A DNA stretch of 41,618 nucleotides from Alphaproteobacteria bacterium. GTDB taxonomy: Bacteria > Pseudomonadota > Alphaproteobacteria > Rhodobacterales > Rhodobacteraceae. The position numbers were made by a program, and so were the translations under genes. The notes below the pieces were generated by a model that saw nothing but the letters and a program-made list of their open reading frames with translations, was not told the origin of the DNA and did no database searches. Below, one piece after another: positions 33,981 to 41,324 of the stretch (position 1 is the first letter of the stretch; every line of letters starts with the position of its first letter). The stretch lies in the NCBI GenBank assembly GCA_030425395.1, contig JAUIAS010000029.1, positions 1 to 41,618 on the forward strand, in the 5' to 3' direction.

Positions 33981-35318
33981 TTACGTCGCGGCGGTTGCGC
34001 GAACCCGCTGGGCAAAGGCGCGCGCGTCAGCCGGGGCCTGCCCAAGGCGGCCCGCCCCGGCGAACACGTCCGAAAGGTCCGCATCGGGCCAGCGCGCGCG
34101 TGCCAGCGCCTCAAGGGAAGTGTCTTCGTCCTGCGCGCGCAGGCACAACTCCTTGACCGCGGATTGGGCCTCGGGGCGGGGCATGTCCCCGGTCAGGGCA
34201 AAGCACAGTGCCTCGGCATAGATGGCACCTCCGGATGCCTCAAGGTTCGCCGCCATTCTGTCGTCTTGTGCGGTAATCTGGGTAGAGAGCGCGCGTGCGC
34301 ACCGCGCAGCGCTGGCCGTCGACAGCACCAGTTGCGGCAAAGTCAGCCATTCGGTGAACCATGCCGCTCCGTCGCGTTGGCTCCGATGCATCGCGGCTCC
34401 GTCAAGCGTTGCCGACAGTCCCGCCGCAAAGCGCGCGAGCGCCACAAGCGCTGAAGGGGCCACAGGGTTTTGTTTTTGCGGCATGGTCGATGACCCGCCA
34501 ACCGATCCAAGCGATACCTCGGACACGTCGCTTTGCGTCAAGTGGCACAGATCTTCGCCCATCTTCCCCAACGCCAAAGCCATCTGTGTCAACCAACGCG
34601 CGATGCGCAGGACCGGCCCCCGGTCGGTGTGCCAGCTTCGTCCGGGGTCGCCCAGCCCCAATGCCTTGGCCAAACCTGCGCGGGTTTCCGTGGCCTTTGG
34701 CCCAAGCGCCGCACCGGTCCCTGCGGCACCGGACAGCGACACGACAAGGCACCGTGACCGTAGCTGCGGCAGATCCTCAAGCAGATCAACCAAAGGCTGC
34801 CCCCAACCGGCCACCACCGCGCCAAAGCTTGTGGGCGTGGCGTGTTGTCCATAGGTGCGGGCGGCCATCGCGGTGGTCGCGTGGCTTTCGGCAAGGGCCG
34901 ACAATGCACCCAAGATGGCGCGGGCGTCGGTTTCGACGTGGCTCAGAACCTGTCGCAGACGCAGCATCAGCGCGGTGTCCATGATATCCTGCGACGTTGC
35001 CCCCCAATGGACGAATTGCGCGTGTTCGGGGGCTGACATTTCCTTGCGGAAGGCCGCAACGAGGGCAGGAACGCTGACCCCGCTGCGGCCTGTTTCAGCC
35101 GCCAGCGCGCCGGGGTCGATCTGGATTTCCATCGACGCGCGCGCAATCGCACGGGCCGACATTTCCGGGATAACACCCAGATCGCCCTGAACCTTGGCCA
35201 AGTTGCCTTCGACAAGCAGCATGGCGCGAACCTCGGCAGTATCCGAGAACAGTCGCCCAACCTCGCCGGTTGGAAACATCTGCCCCATAAGGGGGCTGTC
35301 AAAAAGAGATGACGCCAT
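33981..35318 (-). CDS. pcaB: 3-carboxy-cis,cis-muconate cycloisomerase-like (PcaB), fumarase/aspartase superfamily
   Basis: A 445-residue lyase-fold enzyme that would lactonize 3-carboxymuconate in the protocatechuate branch of the beta-ketoadipate pathway. Superfamily regions: FVHWGATSQDIMDTALMLR (region 2 with the catalytic-site His/Thr), RTYGQHATPTSFGAVVAGW, and the flexible signature loop SVGGSSTMPQKQNPVAPSA (about residues 272-290), the form seen in CMLE. ATG 35318 shares one base with the TGA of the upstream hydrolase (TGATG), which fixes the start. An adenylosuccinate-lyase-like paralog acting on another substrate is the alternative. Confidence 0.88.
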   Translation of the reverse strand: MASSLFDSPLMGQMFPTGEVGRLFSDTAEVRAMLLVEGNLAKVQGDLGVIPEMSARAIARASMEIQIDPGALAAETGRSGVSVPALVAAFRKEMSAPEHAQFVHWGATSQDIMDTALMLRLRQVLSHVETDARAILGALSALAESHATTAMAARTYGQHATPTSFGAVVAGWGQPLVDLLEDLPQLRSRCLVVSLSGAAGTGAALGPKATETRAGLAKALGLGDPGRSWHTDRGPVLRIARWLTQMALALGKMGEDLCHLTQSDVSEVSLGSVGGSSTMPQKQNPVAPSALVALARFAAGLSATLDGAAMHRSQRDGAAWFTEWLTLPQLVLSTASAARCARALSTQITAQDDRMAANLEASGGAIYAEALCFALTGDMPRPEAQSAVKELCLRAQDEDTSLEALARARWPDADLSDVFAGAGRLGQAPADARAFAQRVRATAAT

Positions 35319-36031
35319 CACATGCCCTTTTCGATGCGATCGAGCAATTGGGCAAGCTCCGCCGGTTTGGCGAAAAACGGGGAATGCGAACATGCCATGG
35401 TATAGACAGTCTCGGCAGGCCAATCCTCGGTCATGGTGATCTGGAATTCCGGCGGAATGGTGCGATCATCAGAACAGCGGATGTAGGCCTTGGGGACATC
35501 TGCATAGGCAGGGGTCAGATCAATCGGGGTTTCCTGAGGCAGGATCGCTTGCGGGCACAGCCGCGCAACGGCGTAATCCGCCGCCTCTTGCGGGCAATCG
35601 TGGTAAAACAAGTCCCGAGCGGCGACAGGGTCCACGGAAAATGTCTTGCCGTCCTCGGACTTGCTGATCGCAGCCATCAGCGGCTGACGCGGGGCTTGCC
35701 GCCGCATCTGGGCCAGCGACAGGCCGGATTGCGGCGCATAGGCGCACAGGAATACCAGACCACGCATCGCATCGGGGGCATGGTTGGCCGCTGCGCCGAT
35801 GGGAAAGCCGCCCATGGAATGGCCCACAAGGATCGTTTCGGGCGTGCTGTGGGCCAGCACCGCATCACGGTAGGCATCCAGTGTTATCTGGTTTGCCGGT
35901 GTGTTGTCCTGACCATGGCTCGGCAGGTCGATTGCTACAGCCGTGTGGCCCATGGCCTCCAATTGTGGAACAACATCGCGCCAGCACCACGCGCCATGCC
36001 CGGATCCGTGCACAAGAACGAACCTCGCCAT
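35318..36031 (-). CDS. Alpha/beta-fold hydrolase (methylesterase/hydroxynitrile lyase-like)
   Basis: A 237-residue alpha/beta hydrolase. It opens ARFVLVHGSGHGAWCWRDVV, has the nucleophile elbow VGHSMGGFP (Ser about residue 82), Asp in RCSDDRTIPPEFQ and His in CSHSPFFAKP. The sequence pattern recalls the plant esterase/hydroxynitrile-lyase family and bacterial relatives, which cleave methyl esters or similar small esters. ATG 36031 lies one base after the pcaD stop and its TGA overlaps the pcaB ATG, placing it inside the pca-like operon where an ester or lactone hydrolysis would fit. Substrate unknown. Confidence 0.88.
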   Translation of the reverse strand: MARFVLVHGSGHGAWCWRDVVPQLEAMGHTAVAIDLPSHGQDNTPANQITLDAYRDAVLAHSTPETILVGHSMGGFPIGAAANHAPDAMRGLVFLCAYAPQSGLSLAQMRRQAPRQPLMAAISKSEDGKTFSVDPVAARDLFYHDCPQEAADYAVARLCPQAILPQETPIDLTPAYADVPKAYIRCSDDRTIPPEFQITMTEDWPAETVYTMACSHSPFFAKPAELAQLLDRIEKGM

Positions 36032-36032
36032 A

Positions 36033-36821
36033 TCAGATATGCCCCGTTTCGCGCAGGAAATCACCCAGAATGCGGGCGTATTCCTGAGGTTGTTCCACGC
36101 AGGGCAGGTGGCCCGCCTTGCGGATGAGTTGAAACTTCGATCCCGGTATCAGGTCCATCGTTTCGCGCACCAGATCCGGCGGTGTCGATCCATCGGCATC
36201 CCCGGCAATGCCAAGAGCCGGTAGCCGAAGGCTGGCTGTCGTGGTGAAAAAATCCGTGCCTGCAATCGCAGCAGAACAGCCCGCGTATCCGTGAACCGGT
36301 TGGCGCGTCAGCATGTTGCGCCACAGGTCGAGCTCTGGCGTGGCACGAAAGCCTTTGGAAAACCAACGCTCCATAACCGCGTCGGCCATCGGCTCGATTC
36401 CACCCGCGTTGACCGCCGCGATGCGGTCGCCCCACATCTCCTTGGTGCCGATCTTGGCGGCCGTGTTGGACAAGACCATTGCGCGCACAATGTCCATGCG
36501 CTTGACCGCCAGCCCCTGTGCGATCATGCCGCCGATGCTGAGCCCCACAAACATGCAATCGCGCACCTCCAGATGATCACACAGGCGTTCCACATCGCCG
36601 ATCAGCGCGCCCATGGAATAGGGCGCATCCGGTGCAGATGACAGGCCGTGCCCGCGTTTGTCATAGCGGATGATGCGCAATCCCGCTGGCAGCAACGGCA
36701 GGATCGGGTCCCAAAGCCGCAGATCGGTTCCCAGAGAGTTGGCAAAAACGATGGGCGCACCGTTCGGGTCGCCGTCGATCCTGTAGTGAAGCTTTACGTC
36801 TCCGAAATCGGCGATGTTCAT
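36033..36821 (-). CDS. pcaD: 3-oxoadipate enol-lactonase-like (PcaD) alpha/beta hydrolase
   Basis: A 262-residue alpha/beta hydrolase with the PcaD pattern: IVFANSLGTDLRLWDPILPL, RIIRYDKRGHGLSSAP, nucleophile elbow FVGLSIGGMIAQGL (Ser95), Asp in GIAGDADGSTPPD and His in IRKAGHLPCVEQP. PcaD opens the enol-lactone to 3-oxoadipate after PcaB and PcaC. GGAGG sits just upstream of ATG 36821. PcaC and the protocatechuate dioxygenase PcaGH are not in the window, so either they lie elsewhere or this is a PcaD-like enzyme in another pathway. Confidence 0.87.
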   Translation of the reverse strand: MNIADFGDVKLHYRIDGDPNGAPIVFANSLGTDLRLWDPILPLLPAGLRIIRYDKRGHGLSSAPDAPYSMGALIGDVERLCDHLEVRDCMFVGLSIGGMIAQGLAVKRMDIVRAMVLSNTAAKIGTKEMWGDRIAAVNAGGIEPMADAVMERWFSKGFRATPELDLWRNMLTRQPVHGYAGCSAAIAGTDFFTTTASLRLPALGIAGDADGSTPPDLVRETMDLIPGSKFQLIRKAGHLPCVEQPQEYARILGDFLRETGHI

Positions 36822-36843
36822 CGGGGTCTCCTCCCTCTGCGGC

Positions 36844-36869
36844 AAGCAGGCCAAGTGTTAGCCTTGCTT
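36844..36869 (-). other. Bulged hairpin between dehydratase and pcaD-like genes
   Basis: AAGCAGGC (36844-36851) pairs with GCCTTGCTT (36861-36869), eight pairs and one bulge, in the only sizeable gap (74 bases) of the run from the HAD gene to pcaB. It may mark a weak terminator, a processing site or the leader of a second promoter. Confidence 0.3.
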
Positions 36870-36895
36870 CCAAAGCGCGGCAAGGCGCGGGTTGT

Positions 36896-37873
36896 CTACC
36901 CCTGCGGATAGCGGGCCAAAGCCGATGCAAACAGTTGCGCATCGACGTTTCCACCGGAGATCGTGCAGATCACGGCATCCCCTTCGATCTGGTCAGGCTG
37001 GAACAATGCGGCGGCCAATGCGACGGCCCCGCCGGGTTCGGCAACCACCTTGAGGCGTAGAAATGCAAGCGCCATGGCGCGCAGGGCGTCGTCATCGCTG
37101 ACAGCGAAGCCCGGACCGGCCAGCCTGTGAAGGATCGGAAAGGTCAGGTTTCCGGGCTGGGGGGTGACGATTGCGTCGCAGATCGACCCATCCATTGCCG
37201 TGTTCGATCTGATCTCGCCTGCGGCCACTGATCGCGCGGCATCGTCAAAGCCTTCGGGCTCGGCTGTGCGCACACGCAACCCCGGCGCGTCATGCTCCAG
37301 CGCCAGCGCGATACCCGACGACAGACCGCCACCACCGCAACAGACAATCACGTCGCCCTGATATACTCCGGCTTCTGCAGCCTGCTGCGCGATTTCCAGC
37401 CCGACGGTGCCTTGCCCCGCGATGACCTGCGGGTCGTCAAACGGCTTGATCAGGGTCAGCCCGCGTTCTTCCGCCAGTTGGGCACCGATTGCATCGCGGT
37501 CTTCCGTGGCGCGCTGGTAAAGCACGACTTCCGCACCCAAGGCGACGGTATTGTCGATTTTCAGGCGCGGTGCGTCCTGTGGCATGATGATCACCGCAGG
37601 CACCCCGTGGCGTGCCGCCGCCATCGCGACCCCTTGGGCATGATTGCCCGAGGAAAAAGCAATCACCCCGCGTTTGCGCACATCTTCGGGCAGGGCCGAG
37701 ACCGCTGACCATGCCCCGCGAAACTTGAAACTGCCGGTGTGTTGCAAGCACTCGGGCTTGATCAGAACATGGCGTCCCGCGATCTCATCAAGAAACGGAG
37801 AACTGAGCAAAGGCGTGCGCCGTGCCTGTCCCCTGAGCCGATCCGCAGCGGCGGTGATCATGTCGTAATTCAT
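36896..37873 (-). CDS. PLP-dependent threonine/serine (or hydroxyaspartate) dehydratase
   Basis: A 325-residue fold-type II PLP enzyme. The PLP lysine is Lys50 in HTGSFKFRGA; the substrate loop FSSGNHAQGVA and the phosphate-binding glycine run CCGGGGLSSG are present, and the C-terminal SGGNVDAQ completes the site. It lacks the regulatory ACT domain of biosynthetic IlvA, so it is a catabolic or racemase-like type that deaminates L-threonine, serine or 3-hydroxyaspartate. Its ATG overlaps the stop of the upstream alpha/beta hydrolase by four bases. Substrate assignment is inference. Confidence 0.9.
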   Translation of the reverse strand: MNYDMITAAADRLRGQARRTPLLSSPFLDEIAGRHVLIKPECLQHTGSFKFRGAWSAVSALPEDVRKRGVIAFSSGNHAQGVAMAAARHGVPAVIIMPQDAPRLKIDNTVALGAEVVLYQRATEDRDAIGAQLAEERGLTLIKPFDDPQVIAGQGTVGLEIAQQAAEAGVYQGDVIVCCGGGGLSSGIALALEHDAPGLRVRTAEPEGFDDAARSVAAGEIRSNTAMDGSICDAIVTPQPGNLTFPILHRLAGPGFAVSDDDALRAMALAFLRLKVVAEPGGAVALAAALFQPDQIEGDAVICTISGGNVDAQLFASALARYPQG

Positions 37874-38700
37874 GCGAGCTTTCCTATCCAGTCTTTGAGG
37901 GCGGCAATGGACTGAGGTTCGTCAAGGAATGGCACATGCGCCCTTCCCGGCACCTCGGCCACGATCATGTCGGGCGCGCGGGTCTGCATTCTGTCCAATG
38001 TATCGCGCGACAGCAGGTCGGAATTCGCACCGCGTATACAGGCCAGAGGCTTGGTCGCGAGGGCATCGAACATTGGCCACATGTCGGGCGGTTCCGGCAT
38101 CGCTTCGGCGGCGGCAATGACCGCGTCGCGCAGACGTGGGTCATAGGTCAGGACAAGCCCCTCGGCCGTTTCTTTGTACAGTTTGCGCACCTCGTCCATC
38201 CAACGGCCCGGCGGAACGTCGTCAAAGCCGGTCATAAGGCTGGCGCGTGCGGCGGCGGCCTCTGCATGGGTTGTCCATTGGGGCGGTTGTCCAAGATACC
38301 CCATGATCGCGCCAAGGCCGGCCAGATCCAGTTCGGGGCCCACATCCACCAGCGCCGCACCGCGCAGCCGGTCAGGGGCTGCAACCGCCATCGCCATGGC
38401 GATCAGTCCACCACGCGACGTGCCGAGTATCCCTGCCTGCGCGATCCCGAGATGATCCAGCAAGGCAATCGCATCGCCCATTTCCACGGGCACTGAATAT
38501 GTCATGTAATCTTCGGGCCACTCCGACAGCCCGCGCCCGCGATAATCAAGCTTGATCAACCGGCAAGCGGGCAGGTGTGGCGTGACATAGGAAAAATCCT
38601 CGCTGTTGCGGGTCAAGCCAGACAGGCACAGAATCGGGGTTCCGTTGCCTTCGTCTGTGTAATGCAGGCGGGTGCCGTCCTGGGCGCGGAAAAAGGCCAT
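37870..38700 (-). CDS. Alpha/beta-fold hydrolase
   Basis: A 276-residue alpha/beta hydrolase: FFRAQDGTRLHYTDEGNGTP opening, oxyanion region LCLSGLTRNSEDF, nucleophile elbow LGTSRGGLIAM (Ser95), acid in IRGANSDLLS, His in VPGRAHVPFLDEP. The elbow GTSRGG and the loop KLDYRGRGLSEWP are common to a broad class of esterases and C-C hydrolases, so the reaction is open. ATG 38700 overlaps the HAD gene stop by one base (TAATG), and its own stop overlaps the dehydratase start. Confidence 0.88.
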   Translation of the reverse strand: MAFFRAQDGTRLHYTDEGNGTPILCLSGLTRNSEDFSYVTPHLPACRLIKLDYRGRGLSEWPEDYMTYSVPVEMGDAIALLDHLGIAQAGILGTSRGGLIAMAMAVAAPDRLRGAALVDVGPELDLAGLGAIMGYLGQPPQWTTHAEAAAARASLMTGFDDVPPGRWMDEVRKLYKETAEGLVLTYDPRLRDAVIAAAEAMPEPPDMWPMFDALATKPLACIRGANSDLLSRDTLDRMQTRAPDMIVAEVPGRAHVPFLDEPQSIAALKDWIGKLA

Positions 38701-39389
38701 TACGCGCCTGTCGCAAGTTCGGGGATGCGCGTCAGATCTGACAGAATGGTGCGGGGCCGCCAAGGCAGCCGGTCTACGGGATCACCGGCCCGATTGACCC
38801 AGACAGTGTCGAAACCGTAACCCGCCGCTCCGGCGGCATCCCAGCCGTTGGAGGACACGAACAAGATTTCGTCCCGCGCGCAGCCGAAATTCATTTCGAC
38901 CAGATCATAAACCCGCGCGTCCGGCTTGAAGATACCGACGCTTTCCACCGACAGAACCGCATCAAGCAAATTGCCAAGACCCGCGGATTTGACCGCGCCA
39001 TCCAGCATTTGCGGCGATCCGTTGGACAGGATGCCCGTTGCCAGCCCGGCTTCCTTCAGGCGTTGCAGCATCGTGGGAACCTCGGGATAGGCACCCAGTT
39101 CCCAGTAAAGGTCCAGCAACCGTTGACGCAGTTCGGCGTCGCCGTCATGCCCGGTTGCTTCAAGCGCCCAGTCCAGCCCATCTGCGGTGACTTCCCAGAA
39201 ATCGGTATGGGCGTCGGTGATGGCGCGAAGCCAGGTGTATTGGAGCTGCTTTGTTCGCCACTTTTCCGCCAGAGCTGGCCAGTCCTCAGCAATGGCGGAA
39301 AACCGTGGCTCAGCCGCAGCCTGACGGGCAGCAGCGGCGACATCGAACAATGTTCCATAGGCATCAAAGATGCAGGTGGTGATGGGCAT
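38700..39389 (-). CDS. Haloacid dehalogenase type II (HAD superfamily)
   Basis: A 229-residue HAD hydrolase matching L-2-haloacid dehalogenases: nucleophile Asp9 in CIFDAYGTLFDV, the arginine-bearing cap region (EKWRTKQLQYTWLRAI), motif II ILSNGSPQML, Lys in GIFKPDARVY, and motif SSNGWDAAGAAGYGF. The second Asp of phosphatase-type HADs is absent after DAYGT, as in dehalogenases. GGAGG precedes ATG 39389. First gene of the leftward catabolic run, divergent from the FKBP gene across 225 bases in which I see only a 10-base palindrome (TCCGCGCGGA) near 39488. Confidence 0.9.
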   Translation of the reverse strand: MPITTCIFDAYGTLFDVAAAARQAAAEPRFSAIAEDWPALAEKWRTKQLQYTWLRAITDAHTDFWEVTADGLDWALEATGHDGDAELRQRLLDLYWELGAYPEVPTMLQRLKEAGLATGILSNGSPQMLDGAVKSAGLGNLLDAVLSVESVGIFKPDARVYDLVEMNFGCARDEILFVSSNGWDAAGAAGYGFDTVWVNRAGDPVDRLPWRPRTILSDLTRIPELATGA

Positions 39390-39614
39390 AAGACCTCCGG
39401 TCATTTTTCGCCGTGACAGTTGCACAGATCGGGAACGGGTTGAAAGGGGCATGCTGTGATCCGCAAAAATTGCCCTGCTTTCCCGAAATCCGCGCGGAAT
39501 TGCCGCGACCTGCCTCTTTACACGGCGGCTCTGAACGATAGCCTTGGGCATCAGGAAGCACCCGCGCAGATACGCGGCCTCCGCGAAATTCATCCCAACA
39601 GATCGGAACCATTG

Positions 39615-40043
39615 ATGACTCAGGTCAAATCGGGCGATACCGTCCGCATTCACTATACCGGAACCTTGAACGACGGCAGCACCTTCGACAGTTCCGAAGG
39701 GCGCGACCCGCTCGAATTCACCGTTGGATCGGGCGACATTATCCCCGGTCTGGACGTCGCAATACCCGGCATGGAAGTCGGCGAAAAGAAGACCGTGAAC
39801 ATCGCCTGCGATCAAGCCTATGGGCAAGCGAACCCGGAAATGACGCAAGCCGTCCCGCGTGAAACCATCCCGGCGGATATCCCGCTTGAGGTTGGAATCA
39901 TGCTTCAGATGCAAACGCCTCAGGGGCAGGTGGTTCCCGTTTCAGTCGTTGAAATCAGTGAAACCGAGGTCACGCTGGATGCCAATCATCCGCTGGCGGG
40001 GCAGGACCTGACGTTTGATATCGAACTGGTCGCGATCGCCTGA
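39615..40043 (+). CDS. FKBP-type peptidyl-prolyl cis-trans isomerase (SlyD-like)
   Basis: A 142-residue FKBP-type isomerase and probable cytosolic folding helper. FKBP blocks: GDTVRIHYTGTLNDGSTFDS, PLEFTVGSGDIIPGLDVAIP and GMEVGEKKTVNI. An inserted-flap region then follows (residues about 70-120) and the strand returns at DLTFDIELVAIA, the SlyD arrangement. The metal-binding His/Cys-rich tail of E. coli SlyD is missing. Start ATG 39615 gives the family N-terminus; upstream in-frame codons are unsupported. It ends at a strong hairpin shared with the convergent gene. Confidence 0.92.
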   Translation: MTQVKSGDTVRIHYTGTLNDGSTFDSSEGRDPLEFTVGSGDIIPGLDVAIPGMEVGEKKTVNIACDQAYGQANPEMTQAVPRETIPADIPLEVGIMLQMQTPQGQVVPVSVVEISETEVTLDANHPLAGQDLTFDIELVAIA

Positions 40044-40055
40044 TGACAGGTGCAG

Positions 40056-40084
40056 GGCGCGCGGGTGTCAGCCACCTGCGCGCC
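40056..40084. terminator. Strong bidirectional hairpin between FKBP and small membrane protein genes
   Basis: GGCGCGCGGGTG (40056-40067) pairs with CACCTGCGCGCC (40073-40084), 12 pairs with one G-U, loop of five. It starts 13 bases after the FKBP stop and includes the stop of the convergent gene. No T-run follows on either strand. Confidence 0.55.
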
Positions 40085-40436
40085 GGACCGGCACGACGCT
40101 GCCCGGCAAGATACTGACAGGTGGGCGTGCGCCCTCGCCATTTGCACCTGAGTTTCCATCCGTGGAACCGCCCGTGAGGGAGTCAGGAAGCCGCGCCTGA
40201 AGCTCGGTTTTCCAAACCGCGATTCCCTCGTCGATAAGAGCTTTGATCCGGGGTTCGGACAACAGAACGGTCGAGATCATGCTCAGCAGAGCGATCAACG
40301 TGAATCGCACCCCCCAACGCGCGATCTTTGACCGGCGCAGATAGCGTGCGCTTGGGTCTTCGGCTGTTTGGGCTTCGGCCTCGGGGTCGGTTGTGAATAC
40401 CGCCCTCAGTTTCTGTTCTTCTTCAAACAAGGTCAT
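40068..40436 (-). CDS. Hypothetical single-span membrane protein
   Basis: A 122-residue protein I do not recognise. An acidic N-terminus (EEEQKLRAVFTTDPEAEAQT) and a basic patch (RYLRRSKIARWGVR, residues 31-44) precede one hydrophobic helix (about 44-60). A C-terminal region of about 60 residues follows, ending in a Gly/Ser/Asn-rich linker. By the positive-inside rule the N-terminus is cytosolic. It lies 98 bases downstream of fabI on the same strand, with repeats and a hairpin between. Coding status is supported by length, codon-like composition and a plausible protein layout, not by homology I can recall. Confidence 0.7.
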   Translation of the reverse strand: MTLFEEEQKLRAVFTTDPEAEAQTAEDPSARYLRRSKIARWGVRFTLIALLSMISTVLLSEPRIKALIDEGIAVWKTELQARLPDSLTGGSTDGNSGANGEGARPPVSILPGSVVPVRRAGG

Positions 40437-40458
40437 GCGTTTCAGTTAACGGGCCATC

Positions 40459-40476
40459 GCGCCGCTTTCACGGCGC
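40459..40476 (-). terminator. GC hairpin downstream of fabI
   Basis: GCGCCG-CTTTCA-CGGCGC is a perfect 6-bp stem between the fabI repeats and the next gene. It lacks a T-run, so attenuation rather than full termination is possible. Confidence 0.35.
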
Positions 40477-40486
40477 AATTGTGCAA

Positions 40487-40536
40487 GGCTTGTGGCGAAG
40501 CCGCAGAATTTTGGCTTGTGGCGAAGCCGCAGAATT
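40487..40536. repeat. 26-bp tandem repeat at the 3' end of fabI
   Basis: A 24-base unit (GGCTTGTGGCGAAGCC followed by GCAGAATT) occurs at 40487-40510 and again at 40513-40536, separated by TT: two identical copies at a 26-base period. Each has GGCTT/AAGCC arms able to form a short hairpin. The second copy ends inside the fabI stop codon, so a duplication has arisen exactly at the gene's end. Confidence 0.8.
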
Positions 40537-41323
40537 ACAGGTTGTCTTGCTGTGGCATTCCCAAAACGTGGAACCCACCGTCCACGCGGATCACTTCGCC
40601 GGTGGTAAAGTTGCCTGCATCCGACACCAGATAGACGGCGGTGCCGCCGACAGCTTCAAGCGTCGCGTTCGATCGCAATGGGGCGTTCTGTTCGGTGTGC
40701 TTGTAGGTCTTGCGCGCGCCGCCGATGGCAGCCCCGGCCAAGGTCTTCATCGGTCCGGGGCTGATCGCGTTCACACGGATACCGTCAGGGCCCAGATCGT
40801 TGGCAAGATACCGGGTTGTTGCCTCCAGCGCGGCTTTGGCCACGCCCATGACATTGTAATTGGGCACCACGCGGTTGCTGCCCTGATAGCTGAGCGTAAT
40901 CAGGGTGCCGCCGTTTTCCACCATCAAGGGATGCGCGCGGCGCGCAACCTCGATGAAGGAATACGCACTGATATCCATCGAATTCTTGAAATTGGCCCGG
41001 CTGGTGTTGAGAAAACGGCCGGTCAGTTCGGATTTGTCAGAATAGGCGATGGCATGCACGACGAAATCAATCGTCGGCCAGCGTGCGCCAAGCGCTTCAA
41101 ACGCGGCGTCCAGAGACGCGTCATCCGTGACGTCGACGTCCACCATGAAATCCGACCCAACGGAAGCGGCCAGCGGTTCAAGCCGCTTGCCAAACGCGTC
41201 GCCCTGATAGGTAAATGCCAGTTCGGCACCGGCCTCCGCCAAGGCCTTGGCGATGCCCCATGCGATAGAGCGTTCATTAGCCACGCCCATGATGAGCCCG
41301 CGTTTTCCCGAAAGTGATTGCAT
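40535..41323 (-). CDS. fabI: Enoyl-[acyl-carrier-protein] reductase FabI (NADH)
   Basis: Catalyses the final reduction of each fatty-acid elongation cycle; triclosan target. The 262 residues show the atypical SDR form of FabI: GLIMGVANERSIAWGIAKAL at the nucleotide site, DVTDDASLDAAF, FVVHAIAYSDKSEL, the catalytic Tyr/Lys block PNYNVMGVAKAALE, and the substrate loop SPGPMKTLAGAAIGGARK. The tail ITRVDGG-like VIRVDGGFHVLGM is standard. ATG 41323 gives the normal start and lies one base after the stop of the MarR-type gene, so the two are cotranscribed. Confidence 0.96.
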   Translation of the reverse strand: MQSLSGKRGLIMGVANERSIAWGIAKALAEAGAELAFTYQGDAFGKRLEPLAASVGSDFMVDVDVTDDASLDAAFEALGARWPTIDFVVHAIAYSDKSELTGRFLNTSRANFKNSMDISAYSFIEVARRAHPLMVENGGTLITLSYQGSNRVVPNYNVMGVAKAALEATTRYLANDLGPDGIRVNAISPGPMKTLAGAAIGGARKTYKHTEQNAPLRSNATLEAVGGTAVYLVSDAGNFTTGEVIRVDGGFHVLGMPQQDNL

Positions 41324-41324
41324 G

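Noticed and set aside
33062-34156. 364-codon open frame on the plus strand across the MFS and pcaB-like genes
   Set aside because: Low-complexity Arg/His/Gln composition, crosses two real genes, and no ribosome site; explained by high third-position GC on the coding strand.
39390-39614. Search for a promoter or small gene in the HAD-FKBP spacer
   Set aside because: TTTACA near 39517 lacks a matching -10, and the open frame upstream of the FKBP ATG has no ribosome site or family residues.
40487-40536. CRISPR-like repeat
   Set aside because: Only two copies with a two-base spacer; a tandem duplication, not an array.
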